Assembly: GCA_938002705.1 (NCBI GenBank)
Contig: CALLAG010000165.1
Coordinates: 1-9,418, forward strand
Direction: 5' to 3'
Source: an uncultured Saprospiraceae bacterium
GTDB lineage: Bacteria; Bacteroidota; Bacteroidia; Chitinophagales; Saprospiraceae
Length of the DNA: 9,418 nt
Numbering within the stretch: position 1 is the stretch's first letter; every line of letters starts with the position of its first letter. Below, piece after piece: positions 1 through 6,156 of this stretch. A model generated the notes under the pieces. It saw only the letters and a list, made by a program, of their open reading frames with translations, did no database searches and was not told the DNA's origin. The translations under genes and the position numbers were made by a program.

Positions 1-607
1 TATATCATTTGTGAGTTATCAGATGCCGAGTCGCATGCTCATGATGATAGGAGCACTTGGAAGTGCAGGGGTTTATTTTCTGACATCTTGGAAGCCACAC
101 TTATCTCCACTGACAGCTCCTATATATGCAGTATTACAGGGGTTATTCGTCGGTGCTGTATCTGCTGTCTATGCTATGGGATATGAGGGTATCGTATTTG
201 AGGGTATCGTATTCCAAGCTGTATCAGCAACGATGGCATCACTGTTAGTCATGCTTATGGTATATAAGTCAGGTCTGATCAAAGTAACTCAGAAGTTTAG
301 AATGGTGGTTACTATGTTAGTGGGTGCTATCATGATAGTATATATTATAAGTATGGTAGGATCTATGTCTGGACTATTTCGGGTCCCATATCTACACGAG
401 TCTGGGGCTATAGGTATAGGAATTACTTGCTTTATACTCGTCGTAGCGGCATTGAATCTTTTACTTGACTTCGATAACTTTGAGCAAGGAGAAGAGATGC
501 AAGCCCCTAAGCATTTTGAGTGGTACTATGGAATGGGATTATTATTCACACTAGTGTGGATGTATGTTGAGTTTTTAAGATTGTTGAGCAAATTACAAAG
601 TGATTAA
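1..607 (+). CDS. Bax inhibitor-1/YccA family membrane protein, 5'-truncated by window edge
   Basis: This is an integral inner-membrane protein of the Bax inhibitor-1/YccA (TMBIM-like) group. Bacterial members are thought to act as pH-sensitive ion (calcium) leak channels or to modulate membrane proteases; the exact role here is unknown. About six hydrophobic segments are visible. Family hallmarks include the LTAPIYAVLQGLFVGAVSA stretch after the second segment, GLIKVTQKFR, the HESGAIGIG turn, LNLLLDFDNFE, and the end WMYVEFLRLLSKLQS. The frame is open to the left edge with no stop, so the GTG at 11 is probably not the true start; the N-terminus with the first transmembrane segment is missing (family members are usually about 230-250 residues). 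An in-frame 15-bp duplication repeats the residues EGIVF. The gene converges on the minus-strand lipoprotein gene with an 11-bp gap. Confidence 0.88.
   Translation, partial: ISFVSYQMPSRMLMMIGALGSAGVYFLTSWKPHLSPLTAPIYAVLQGLFVGAVSAVYAMGYEGIVFEGIVFQAVSATMASLLVMLMVYKSGLIKVTQKFRMVVTMLVGAIMIVYIISMVGSMSGLFRVPYLHESGAIGIGITCFILVVAALNLLLDFDNFEQGEEMQAPKHFEWYYGMGLLFTLVWMYVEFLRLLSKLQSD
185..214 (+). repeat. 15-bp in-frame tandem duplication in the Bax inhibitor-like gene
   Basis: GAGGGTATCGTATTT (185-199) is followed directly by GAGGGTATCGTATTC (200-214), differing only at the last base. It is in frame and encodes EGIVF twice, just before the transmembrane segment that starts QAVSATM. From memory of the family, only one such unit is expected here (consensus near YPGIVIQAV), so the second copy looks like a lineage-specific insertion. 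Confidence 0.9.
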
Positions 608-618
608 TAATTAGTATA

Positions 619-1101
619 TCACTTAATCTTAGATATAATTTCGAGGGCTTTTGGTTTATACCAGGAGCCCTCTTCTATTTTTGAGAATTTAGATTTCATA
701 TTTTCTATATCTCCATTCTTTAAGGAAATCAGACCTTGATACCAATAACCTGCGTTGTTATAAAGTGGAATAGGTTCTAATTTTTTGAGTTGAGCTATAG
801 CAGCTGTTTCTTGATTAGTCTTGATGAGAGATACGCAGTACGCTAATCTGGAAGGCGGTTCTAATGTCGCTTCATAAGATAGAAACACGGGTGCAGCTAA
901 TCCATAGTTGCCTTGGTTATAGGCTTGGTGAGCTTGCAGTAATGTTGTAGGTTCTGTACTCTTCTTGGTGATACTTATTTCGTCAGCAACGAAATACTGA
1001 TTATATATCTGAATGTATTCTTGTGATGGCTTATCGCTTTTGCAAGAAATGACAAAAGCCGATAATAAGATTACTGTTATAAAGGTATACGATCTATACA
1101 T
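619..1101 (-). CDS. Small lipoprotein with TPR-like helices, function unknown
   Basis: This is a 160-residue predicted lipoprotein. The N-terminus has a basic residue (R3), a hydrophobic core and the lipobox VISC with the lipidated Cys at position 20, so it should be exported and anchored in the envelope. The mature part contains two or three tetratricopeptide-like helix pairs, clearest around residues 54-79 (AHQAYNQGNYGLAAPVF) and again near residues 110-145, suggesting a protein-protein interaction role. I chose the ATG at 1101 over the upstream in-frame ATG at 1158. The shorter form gives a proper signal peptide, and the longer one would start inside the inverted repeat downstream of lpdA. 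It lies 84 bp after lpdA on the same strand. It does not resemble the gliding lipoprotein GldH that often follows ricT in flavobacteria. The lipoprotein call is good; the function is unassigned. Confidence 0.75.
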   Translation of the reverse strand: MYRSYTFITVILLSAFVISCKSDKPSQEYIQIYNQYFVADEISITKKSTEPTTLLQAHQAYNQGNYGLAAPVFLSYEATLEPPSRLAYCVSLIKTNQETAAIAQLKKLEPIPLYNNAGYWYQGLISLKNGDIENMKSKFSKIEEGSWYKPKALEIISKIK

Positions 1102-1120
1102 GAAGGAAGAGATTAGTATA

Positions 1121-1165
1121 AATGGAAATAAAGAAAAATCTATTGCGATAGATCGCAATAGATTT
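1121..1165 (-). terminator. Candidate Rho-independent terminator after lpdA
   Basis: Positions 1136-1149 (AAATCTATTGCGAT) and 1152-1165 (ATCGCAATAGATTT) form a perfect 14-bp inverted repeat around a 2-bp centre. In practice the loop would open to four or more bases. Read on the minus strand, the stem starts 20 bp after the lpdA stop codon and is followed by a T-rich stretch (ttctttatttcc), as in an intrinsic terminator. The stem is AT-rich outside its GCGAT core, so strength is uncertain. The lipoprotein start lies only 34 bp beyond the stem, so that gene either depends on read-through or has its promoter within the repeat. A regulator-binding palindrome is an alternative. Confidence 0.6.
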
Positions 1166-1185
1166 AGTAATTATATTTTTTTAGC

Positions 1186-2586
1186 TTAGATATGGATATA
1201 TCGGTTACCAGTAGCGCCTAATGCTGCTTCCTTTATAGCTTCAGTATACGTAGGATGAGGATGCGATATTCTAGCCATATCCTCGGCCGATGCTCTGAAT
1301 TCCATAAGTGCTACTGCTTCCATGATAAGATCCGCAGCTCTTGCTCCTACCATATGTACGCCAAGTATCTCATCAGTATCTTTGTGAGCTATAACTTTTA
1401 TAAGCCCCTCTGTATCCGTACTTGCACGAGCTCTACCAAGTGCTTTCATAGGAAACTTACCTACCTTATATTCTATCCCAGCTTCCTTAAGTTGCTCCTC
1501 TGTCCTACCGACTACAGATAATTCAGGCCATGTATAGACAACACCTGGTATAAGATTATAATCTAAATGTGGCTTATGACCTGACATATGTTCTGCTACG
1601 AATATGCCTTCTTCTTCGGCTTTGTGAGCAAGCATAGCGCCTTTGATAACATCTCCTATAGCATAGATATTAGAGTGAGATGTCTGTAGGTGATCATTAA
1701 CTATAATACGACCTCTATCATCTGTATCTACACCTATAGTCTCAAGACCTAAGTTCTCAGTGTATGCATGTCTTCCTATAGCGATAAGACAATAGTCAGC
1801 TGTTATTTTCTGAATCTCTTCAGTGTCTTTTTTCTTAAATTCTATAGTTGCATTTTTAGCTGTACCCTTTACTTGTGTGACGGCATGACCTAAGTGAAAT
1901 ATGATGCCTATCTTCTTGAGTGACCTTTGTAGATCTTTACTGACATCCTTATCCATGCCAGTCAAGATTCTATCTTGAAATTCTATAACTTCTACCTCGG
2001 TTCCGATACGAGCATATACAGACCCTAACTCTAATCCGATAACACCGGCACCTATGATGACCATCTTCTTAGGGATGCTTGTGATGTTAAGTGCTTCTGT
2101 AGAGGTGATCACTCTCTTCTTATCGTAGTTAAATGCAGCAGGAGTGATAGGCTTAGACCCTGTAGCTATGATGGCTTTATCAAATTCTAATTCAGTTGTA
2201 GAATCCTTACCAGCAACTTCTAGTTTGTTAGCTGATACGAATGTGCCGTGACCGGTATGTACATCGATCTTATTTTTCTTCATAAGATATGCGACACCAT
2301 CACAGGTCTGGCTTACTACAGAATCTTTTCTTGCTATCATCTGCTTGAGATCAGCCTTGAGAGATTTCAGTTGTATGCCGTGATCAGCAAACTTATGTGC
2401 TGCATTATGATAATGCTCTGAGGAGTCCAGTAATGCTTTAGATGGAATACAACCTACGTTGAGACAAGTGCCTCCCAGCGTATTGTATTTTTCAATAATT
2501 GCCGTTTTCATTCCCAGCTGTGAGCATCTTATAGCAGCTACGTATCCGCCTGGGCCTGAACCTATGATTACAACATCGTACTTCAT
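1186..2586 (-). CDS. lpdA: Dihydrolipoyl dehydrogenase (E3)
   Basis: This is the FAD-dependent E3 subunit shared by the pyruvate, 2-oxoglutarate and branched-chain 2-oxoacid dehydrogenase complexes and the glycine cleavage system. It reoxidises dihydrolipoamide with NAD+ in the cytoplasm. The 466-residue length is normal. Visible motifs are the FAD dinucleotide-binding GSGPGG (9-14), the redox-active disulfide GGTCLNVGCIPSK with C41 and C46, the ATGS motif (141-144), the NAD-binding GAGVIG (179-184), the second FAD motif IYAIGD ending at D312, and the C-terminal catalytic pair H444 and E449 in HPHPTYTE, matching the positions known for E. coli Lpd. All key residues are present, so it should be active. 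It starts 6 bp after ricT and is probably translated from the same transcript; the genes for its E1/E2 partners are not in the window. Confidence 0.97.
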   Translation of the reverse strand: MKYDVVIIGSGPGGYVAAIRCSQLGMKTAIIEKYNTLGGTCLNVGCIPSKALLDSSEHYHNAAHKFADHGIQLKSLKADLKQMIARKDSVVSQTCDGVAYLMKKNKIDVHTGHGTFVSANKLEVAGKDSTTELEFDKAIIATGSKPITPAAFNYDKKRVITSTEALNITSIPKKMVIIGAGVIGLELGSVYARIGTEVEVIEFQDRILTGMDKDVSKDLQRSLKKIGIIFHLGHAVTQVKGTAKNATIEFKKKDTEEIQKITADYCLIAIGRHAYTENLGLETIGVDTDDRGRIIVNDHLQTSHSNIYAIGDVIKGAMLAHKAEEEGIFVAEHMSGHKPHLDYNLIPGVVYTWPELSVVGRTEEQLKEAGIEYKVGKFPMKALGRARASTDTEGLIKVIAHKDTDEILGVHMVGARAADLIMEAVALMEFRASAEDMARISHPHPTYTEAIKEAALGATGNRYIHI

Positions 2587-2592
2587 GTAATA

Positions 2593-4098
2593 TTAGTCTT
2601 TCTTGTTAGGATTATTATTATCGCTCTTGTTATTAGGATTGTTAGGATTATTAGGTCTTGGACCTCTCCTTTTTTTATTACGCGATTTGTTATTATTCGT
2701 TTTTTTTGTGTTGGAATTGGCAAGTCCATCTTTAGGCTTGTTTCCCTCTTTAGGTCTATTTCCTTCTTTTGGTTGAGGTTTTGTTTTTGCATTTCCATTA
2801 GGACCGCCCTTTATAGGATTTTTCATAGGTCCTTTATTAGAATCACTTTTAGGTCGCTTAGGCTTAGGGCCACCAGATCTCGACTTATCACCAGACTTAT
2901 TATTAGGACCTTTTCCTCCGGGCTTGTCTTTGCGACGATCATCTCTACGTGGACCTTTTTTAGACCCTTTGTAGTTACTGTTTCTCTTTTTCTTACGTCT
3001 CTTTACATCAGGTAAGACGATGTCTCCTGTCACATCTGCCCATTCTAATTCTTCGTCTTCAGGCTTGATGATGACTTCCTCTTTGAACGAGTTGATGTCA
3101 TCTATATTAACACCTTCCTTATTGAGCTTAATTATTTTTTTGACTTGATCTTTGTGTAGAGCTACGAGAGGTCCTCTCATGTTATCTTTCTGGACACCGT
3201 AATACATGATACCTTTGAAGATATCCGTCTTGATCAGAGTGGCTTTTCCATTAGTTAATCTTATGACATCTGCTTTCTTAGGAAAATCACTAAGAGCGTC
3301 GATGTATGTATCCAGCTCATAATTAAGGCAACACTTTAATCTACCACACTGACCAGTGAGCTTCGTCTGATTGATCGCTAAGTTCTGGTAACGTGCTGCT
3401 GTGGTTGTGACTGTCTGGAAGTCTGACTTCCACGTAGAGCAGCATAGTTCTCTACCACAAGTTCCTATACCACCTATTATAGATGACTCTTGACGAGAAC
3501 CTATTTGCTTCATTTCGATTTTGACTCGGAATTCTTTAGCATACATTCTTACAAGCTCTCGGAAGTCTACTCTGCCATCTGCAGTATAGTAGAAAGTGGC
3601 TTTTCTTTTATCACCTTGGAATTCTACGTCTCCGATCTTAAGATCTACGTCAAGTGTACGAGCTATCTTACGAGCCTTGATCATAATACTGGTCTCAGAC
3701 CCACGAGCTTCTTCTAATTTTTCTAGATCACGCCTGTTAGCTATTCTTATGATTTTATATATGACCTTGCTTTCGTCGAAGTTGACTTTTTTCATTTGTA
3801 ATCTTACAAGATCACCTGAAAGTGAAATACGACCAACATCGTATCCATTAGAGCTTTCTACGACAACCATATCTCCAGTTATAGCATTGCTATAATCTGG
3901 ATTGAGGAAGAAAGTCTTTCTATTACCTTTCTTAAACGAAACTTCTACTATGCCATACGACATTGGATCAGCGATATCTAGCGTTGTCAGCCAGTCGAAT
4001 GTATTTTTCTTGTTACATGATCCACTCGTACAGTGTCCTTTATCTCCACATCCCTGAGGGACTCCATTTTTAGTTACTCCACATGATGCACATCCCAT
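2593..4098 (-). CDS. ricT: PSP1-domain protein RicT (YaaT) with Cys-rich N-terminus and long basic tail
   Basis: This protein belongs to the PSP1/RicT family. In Bacillus subtilis RicT joins RicA and RicF in an Fe-S-containing complex affecting RNA processing by RNase Y; in Bacteroidota the role is not established. The PSP1 core spans roughly residues 45-330 and includes two C-x4-CC motifs, C214/C219/C220 (CGRELCCSTW) and C251/C256/C257 (CGRLKCCLNYE), the likely cluster ligands. An extra N-terminal patch carries C3, C6, C17, C23 and C28 ahead of the NTFDWL motif. Residues about 365-501 are a low-complexity tail rich in Lys, Arg, Gly, Pro and Asn with short repeats (PKEGNR/PKEGNK, PNN three times), probably disordered and possibly nucleic-acid binding. 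The start at 4098 is supported by the conserved MGCASCG beginning. holB lies upstream across 151 bp and lpdA follows after 6 bp. Confidence 0.92.
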   Translation of the reverse strand: MGCASCGVTKNGVPQGCGDKGHCTSGSCNKKNTFDWLTTLDIADPMSYGIVEVSFKKGNRKTFFLNPDYSNAITGDMVVVESSNGYDVGRISLSGDLVRLQMKKVNFDESKVIYKIIRIANRRDLEKLEEARGSETSIMIKARKIARTLDVDLKIGDVEFQGDKRKATFYYTADGRVDFRELVRMYAKEFRVKIEMKQIGSRQESSIIGGIGTCGRELCCSTWKSDFQTVTTTAARYQNLAINQTKLTGQCGRLKCCLNYELDTYIDALSDFPKKADVIRLTNGKATLIKTDIFKGIMYYGVQKDNMRGPLVALHKDQVKKIIKLNKEGVNIDDINSFKEEVIIKPEDEELEWADVTGDIVLPDVKRRKKKRNSNYKGSKKGPRRDDRRKDKPGGKGPNNKSGDKSRSGGPKPKRPKSDSNKGPMKNPIKGGPNGNAKTKPQPKEGNRPKEGNKPKDGLANSNTKKTNNNKSRNKKRRGPRPNNPNNPNNKSDNNNPNKKD

Positions 4099-4123
4099 CT
4101 TTTCTATATTTTTATATATATGA

Positions 4124-4139
4124 AACGTCTATTGACGTT
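4124..4139 (-). repeat. Small inverted repeat in the ricT leader
   Basis: AACGTC and GACGTT form a perfect 6-bp inverted repeat around a 4-bp loop, about 26 bp upstream of the ricT start codon and within the proposed leader. It could be a short RNA hairpin or a protein-binding site; no U-run follows it on the minus strand, so it does not look like a terminator. Confidence 0.4.
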
Positions 4140-4203
4140 GATTATTAAAGCTCTTAAGTTATTGTCGATCCTGATAATGATGACACTCCTTAACACTCTA
4201 TTT

Positions 4204-4211
4204 CAAAGTTA
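4204..4211 (-). promoter_or_regulatory. Candidate Bacteroidota -7 promoter element for ricT-lpdA
   Basis: The minus strand reads TAACTTTG here, fitting the Bacteroidota sigma -7 consensus TAnnTTTG, in the 151-bp gap between holB and ricT. A matching TTG at the usual -33 distance is not evident. Use of this site would give a leader of roughly 100 nt before the ricT ATG. The same octamer occurs upstream of queD. Confidence 0.4.
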
Positions 4212-4249
4212 AATAAGATACCAGATACTTGCTATATATGCTCGATTTC

Positions 4250-5398
4250 TTACTTAGTCACTAAGTTATTGACTTCTGCTTTCAAAATTGCATTAATTTC
4301 AAAAGTCATGCTCATTAAAAGTATTTTTAACGATAGATTTCTTCTTATATGACTGATTGATTGTGTAAATATCTGCTCAAGTTGCCCGATTTTGCTCATA
4401 TCTATCAGTTTTATGAGTTTTTCGGCCACTACTTTCTCTTCATCTGATAATTTGATGTTTTCTGAGGAGTCCTGAGCTATCAATTGATGCATTTCTCTCA
4501 GGAAGTGAAGGCCATATGTTAAGAAATTGATGATTTCTTGTTTTCCATTCCCGATAAGGGTATCTATAAATCCTACAACTTCCTCAGGGTCAGCCTTGTA
4601 GCTATATCTGAACCAGCTCATAATATCCTCAGAGTAGTTAAGCTGCGTAGCCGATAGTGATTGTATCGCTAATCGCAGGTCTCCGTCTACAAGATGCACC
4701 AGTTCTTGCTTGTCCTTAGAGGATAAGCTGCTGTTATTCTCGACATAGACCTTGATATCTTCGTCAGAAAAAGGCGGAACCAGAATACTCTGACAACGAG
4801 ACTTAAGAGTATTAAGCACGGCATTACTATTATTCAGTATCAATATGATAATCGTATTATCTGCTGGTTCTTCTATCAGCTTAAGTATACGATTACCTTC
4901 CTTACCGAGGTAATCGGCATACCAGATAATCTGTATCTTATATTGCCCCTCATATGTCATGAGGCTCAGATTCTTGATGATCTCATTGCATTCGGCGACA
5001 TTGATATTAGCTTGCTTATCTGCTGCACCTAAGAAGGTAAGCCAGTCAGTGATATTACCATAAGGGTGTTCTGCAAGGAATTCTCTCCACTCCTTAAGGA
5101 AGTAGGTACTGGTTGTATCCTGTCTTTTGATATTATCTTTCTTAATAACTGGAAATGAAAAATGTATATCAGGATGGATATTTTTCTGAGCTTTAATACA
5201 AGAAGAACATGTACCACAAGCCCCTTCTGCTGTCTTGTTCTTGCACTCAAGTAATGCAGCTAATCCTATAGCTAACGCTAACTTACCATAGCCATCACCT
5301 CCTGTCATCATAATAGCATGGGGTACTCTACCAGAATCTATAATCTTAAGGAAATAATCCTTTAATGCTTGGTGTCCCGGTATATCTGATAGTTGCAT
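4250..5398 (-). CDS. holB: DNA polymerase III delta' subunit
   Basis: This is the clamp-loader delta' subunit. It works with delta and gamma/tau to load the beta sliding clamp during replication. The 382-residue protein has the usual start (SDIPGHQALKDYF), then RVPHAIMMTGGDGYGK, with a P-loop-like segment at residues 33-40 that ends in GKL instead of GKS/T, as is common in the non-hydrolysing delta'. A zinc module is formed by C52, C61, C64 and C67. The region KEGNRILKLIEEPADNT (about 166-182) and the SRC motif (200-202) are characteristic of clamp-loader AAA+ proteins. The C-terminal part is helical and less conserved. The next gene on the strand is ricT, a pairing also found in Firmicutes (holB-yaaT). 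The coding frame closes in TAA at 4250-4252. Confidence 0.93.
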   Translation of the reverse strand: MQLSDIPGHQALKDYFLKIIDSGRVPHAIMMTGGDGYGKLALAIGLAALLECKNKTAEGACGTCSSCIKAQKNIHPDIHFSFPVIKKDNIKRQDTTSTYFLKEWREFLAEHPYGNITDWLTFLGAADKQANINVAECNEIIKNLSLMTYEGQYKIQIIWYADYLGKEGNRILKLIEEPADNTIIILILNNSNAVLNTLKSRCQSILVPPFSDEDIKVYVENNSSLSSKDKQELVHLVDGDLRLAIQSLSATQLNYSEDIMSWFRYSYKADPEEVVGFIDTLIGNGKQEIINFLTYGLHFLREMHQLIAQDSSENIKLSDEEKVVAEKLIKLIDMSKIGQLEQIFTQSISHIRRNLSLKILLMSMTFEINAILKAEVNNLVTK

Positions 5399-5608
5399 AT
5401 ATAAGTGAAGATAATATTGTAAATATAAGCTGCTAAGATACAGAAATTATAGGTCTAACACAGTTGCAGGTTTTATATGAAATTAAAGGATAACGCGAGG
5501 AATGTCCCACAGATACTGTGTGAATAAGAGTCACAATCAACTAATACCGATAGCTGTATTTTAAAATGCCTCTTAATAAAATATATAGCTTTAAACATGC
5601 ATCGGGCA

Positions 5609-5653
5609 TTATACCAAAGTCTTATGATAAATTAAATAGTGAATTTGGTATAA
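5609..5653. repeat. 10-bp inverted repeat overlapping the queD promoter
   Basis: The arms TTATACCAAA (5609-5618) and TTTGGTATAA (5644-5653) are perfect reverse complements separated by 25 bp. The right arm covers the first bases of the candidate queD -7 box. The arms are centred 35 bp apart, a spacing that would suit a two-site operator as well as a stem-loop in DNA. The regulator is unknown. Confidence 0.55.
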
Positions 5654-5658
5654 CTTTG
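5651..5658 (+). promoter_or_regulatory. Candidate -7 promoter element for queD
   Basis: TAACTTTG matches the Bacteroidota -7 consensus TAnnTTTG and lies 37 bp before the queD start codon, giving a short leader of about 30 nt. No clear TTG is present at the expected -33 spacing, so the call rests on the -7 element and its location. Confidence 0.5.
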
Positions 5659-5695
5659 CGGGTCTTTTGTTGTTTGATTATAAATAAATGAAAAT

Positions 5696-6106
5696 ATGAG
5701 AATATCCATATATAGAAGAGCTCACTTTAATGCAGCTCATAGATTACATACTGAGTCATGGTCTGATGAGAAAAATAAGGCTGTCTATGGTAAGTGTAAT
5801 AACCCTAACTACCATGGTCATAACTATGATCTCGAAGTAAGACTGTCAGGCGAGGTAGATCCGATAACAGGATACTTATATGATCTATCAGATCTGGCGA
5901 CGCTTATCAAAGAAAAGATCGAGGACAGATACGATCATAAAAACCTCAATCTAGACTGCCCAGAATTCAAAGAGCAGAATCCTACGGCTGAGCTTATCGC
6001 ATATGAGATATGGAAGATATTAAGAAACGATATCGATATGAAGTATGACCTCGGGGTGAAGTTATGGGAGACGCCGAGAAATTATGTGGAATATCCTGCT
6101 CGTTAG
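5696..6106 (+). CDS. queD: 6-carboxy/6-pyruvoyl-tetrahydropterin synthase family protein
   Basis: This family converts dihydroneopterin triphosphate to 6-carboxy-tetrahydropterin (QueD, queuosine pathway) or to 6-pyruvoyl-tetrahydropterin (PTPS, tetrahydrobiopterin pathway). The 136-residue protein is full length. The Zn ligands are H15 (FNAAHRL), H40 and H42 (HGH), the catalytic Cys is C34, the D80-H81 pair sits in DHKNLNL, and the pterin-anchoring Glu is E125 in WETPRN. The spacing C-x5-HGH (KCNNPNYHGHNY) copies the animal PTPS pattern rather than the C-x3-HGH of E. coli QueD, so the product is uncertain. No other queuosine or biopterin gene is in the window to decide. An in-frame stop lies 15 bp upstream, supporting the ATG at 5696. 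An ISAs1-type element begins 35 bp after the stop. Confidence 0.9.
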   Translation: MRISIYRRAHFNAAHRLHTESWSDEKNKAVYGKCNNPNYHGHNYDLEVRLSGEVDPITGYLYDLSDLATLIKEKIEDRYDHKNLNLDCPEFKEQNPTAELIAYEIWKILRNDIDMKYDLGVKLWETPRNYVEYPAR

Positions 6107-6140
6107 GCTCATTCTTGAATTACTTACTACCCGTTAAGCG

Positions 6141-6156
6141 CAGGGCTGCACAGTTC
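6141..6156 (+). repeat. Terminal inverted repeat, left end of the IS
   Basis: CAGGGCTGCACAGTTC matches the reverse complement of the right end (CAGGGCTGAACACTTC) at 13 of 16 positions. Its last base is also the last base of the transposase stop codon on the minus strand, so the coding frame runs essentially to the end of the element. Confidence 0.85.

Larger units (their letters stand above)
5399..5695. other. Divergent intergenic region between holB and queD
   Basis: This 297-bp AT-rich gap must hold the promoters of both flanking genes. For queD there is a good -7 element and an overlapping 10-bp inverted repeat near its right end. For holB no clear minus-strand TAnnTTTG was found; the nearest match is TATATTTA about 25 bp before the start, which lacks the final G. 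An imperfect direct repeat starting ATAGCT occurs at about 5550 and 5585. I see no gene and no recognisable riboswitch. Confidence 0.6.

Noticed and set aside
619..1101. Lipoprotein as GldH, expected near ricT in flavobacteria
   Set aside because: The size is similar, but the sequence is TPR-like and I see none of the GldH-type pattern.
1102..1158. Longer start for the lipoprotein at 1158
   Set aside because: It would start inside the lpdA terminator-like repeat and put 19 residues before a complete lipoprotein signal peptide.
1255..1521. Plus-strand frame antisense to lpdA, and similar antisense frames at 2773-3015, 3490-3717, 3596-3895, 6205-6387, 8145-8333 and 8808-9038
   Set aside because: All run opposite to well-supported genes and their translations have no domain, signal or start context of their own.
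2583..2798. Minus-strand 71-codon frame over the end of ricT
   Set aside because: It lies in another frame of the low-complexity ricT tail, is mostly Lys/Ile repeats, and has no recognisable domain.
5029..5250. Minus-strand 73-codon frame within holB
   Set aside because: It is an alternative frame of a clear holB coding region with no protein-like features.
5508..5520. CACAG-ATA-CTGTG hairpin
   Set aside because: Only five pairs with a three-base loop; likely chance, and no link to a promoter or gene end.
5459..5695. preQ1 riboswitch upstream of queD
   Set aside because: I looked for the compact hairpin plus A-rich tail of preQ1 class I and found no convincing match; the space between the likely transcript start and the ATG is only about 30 nt.
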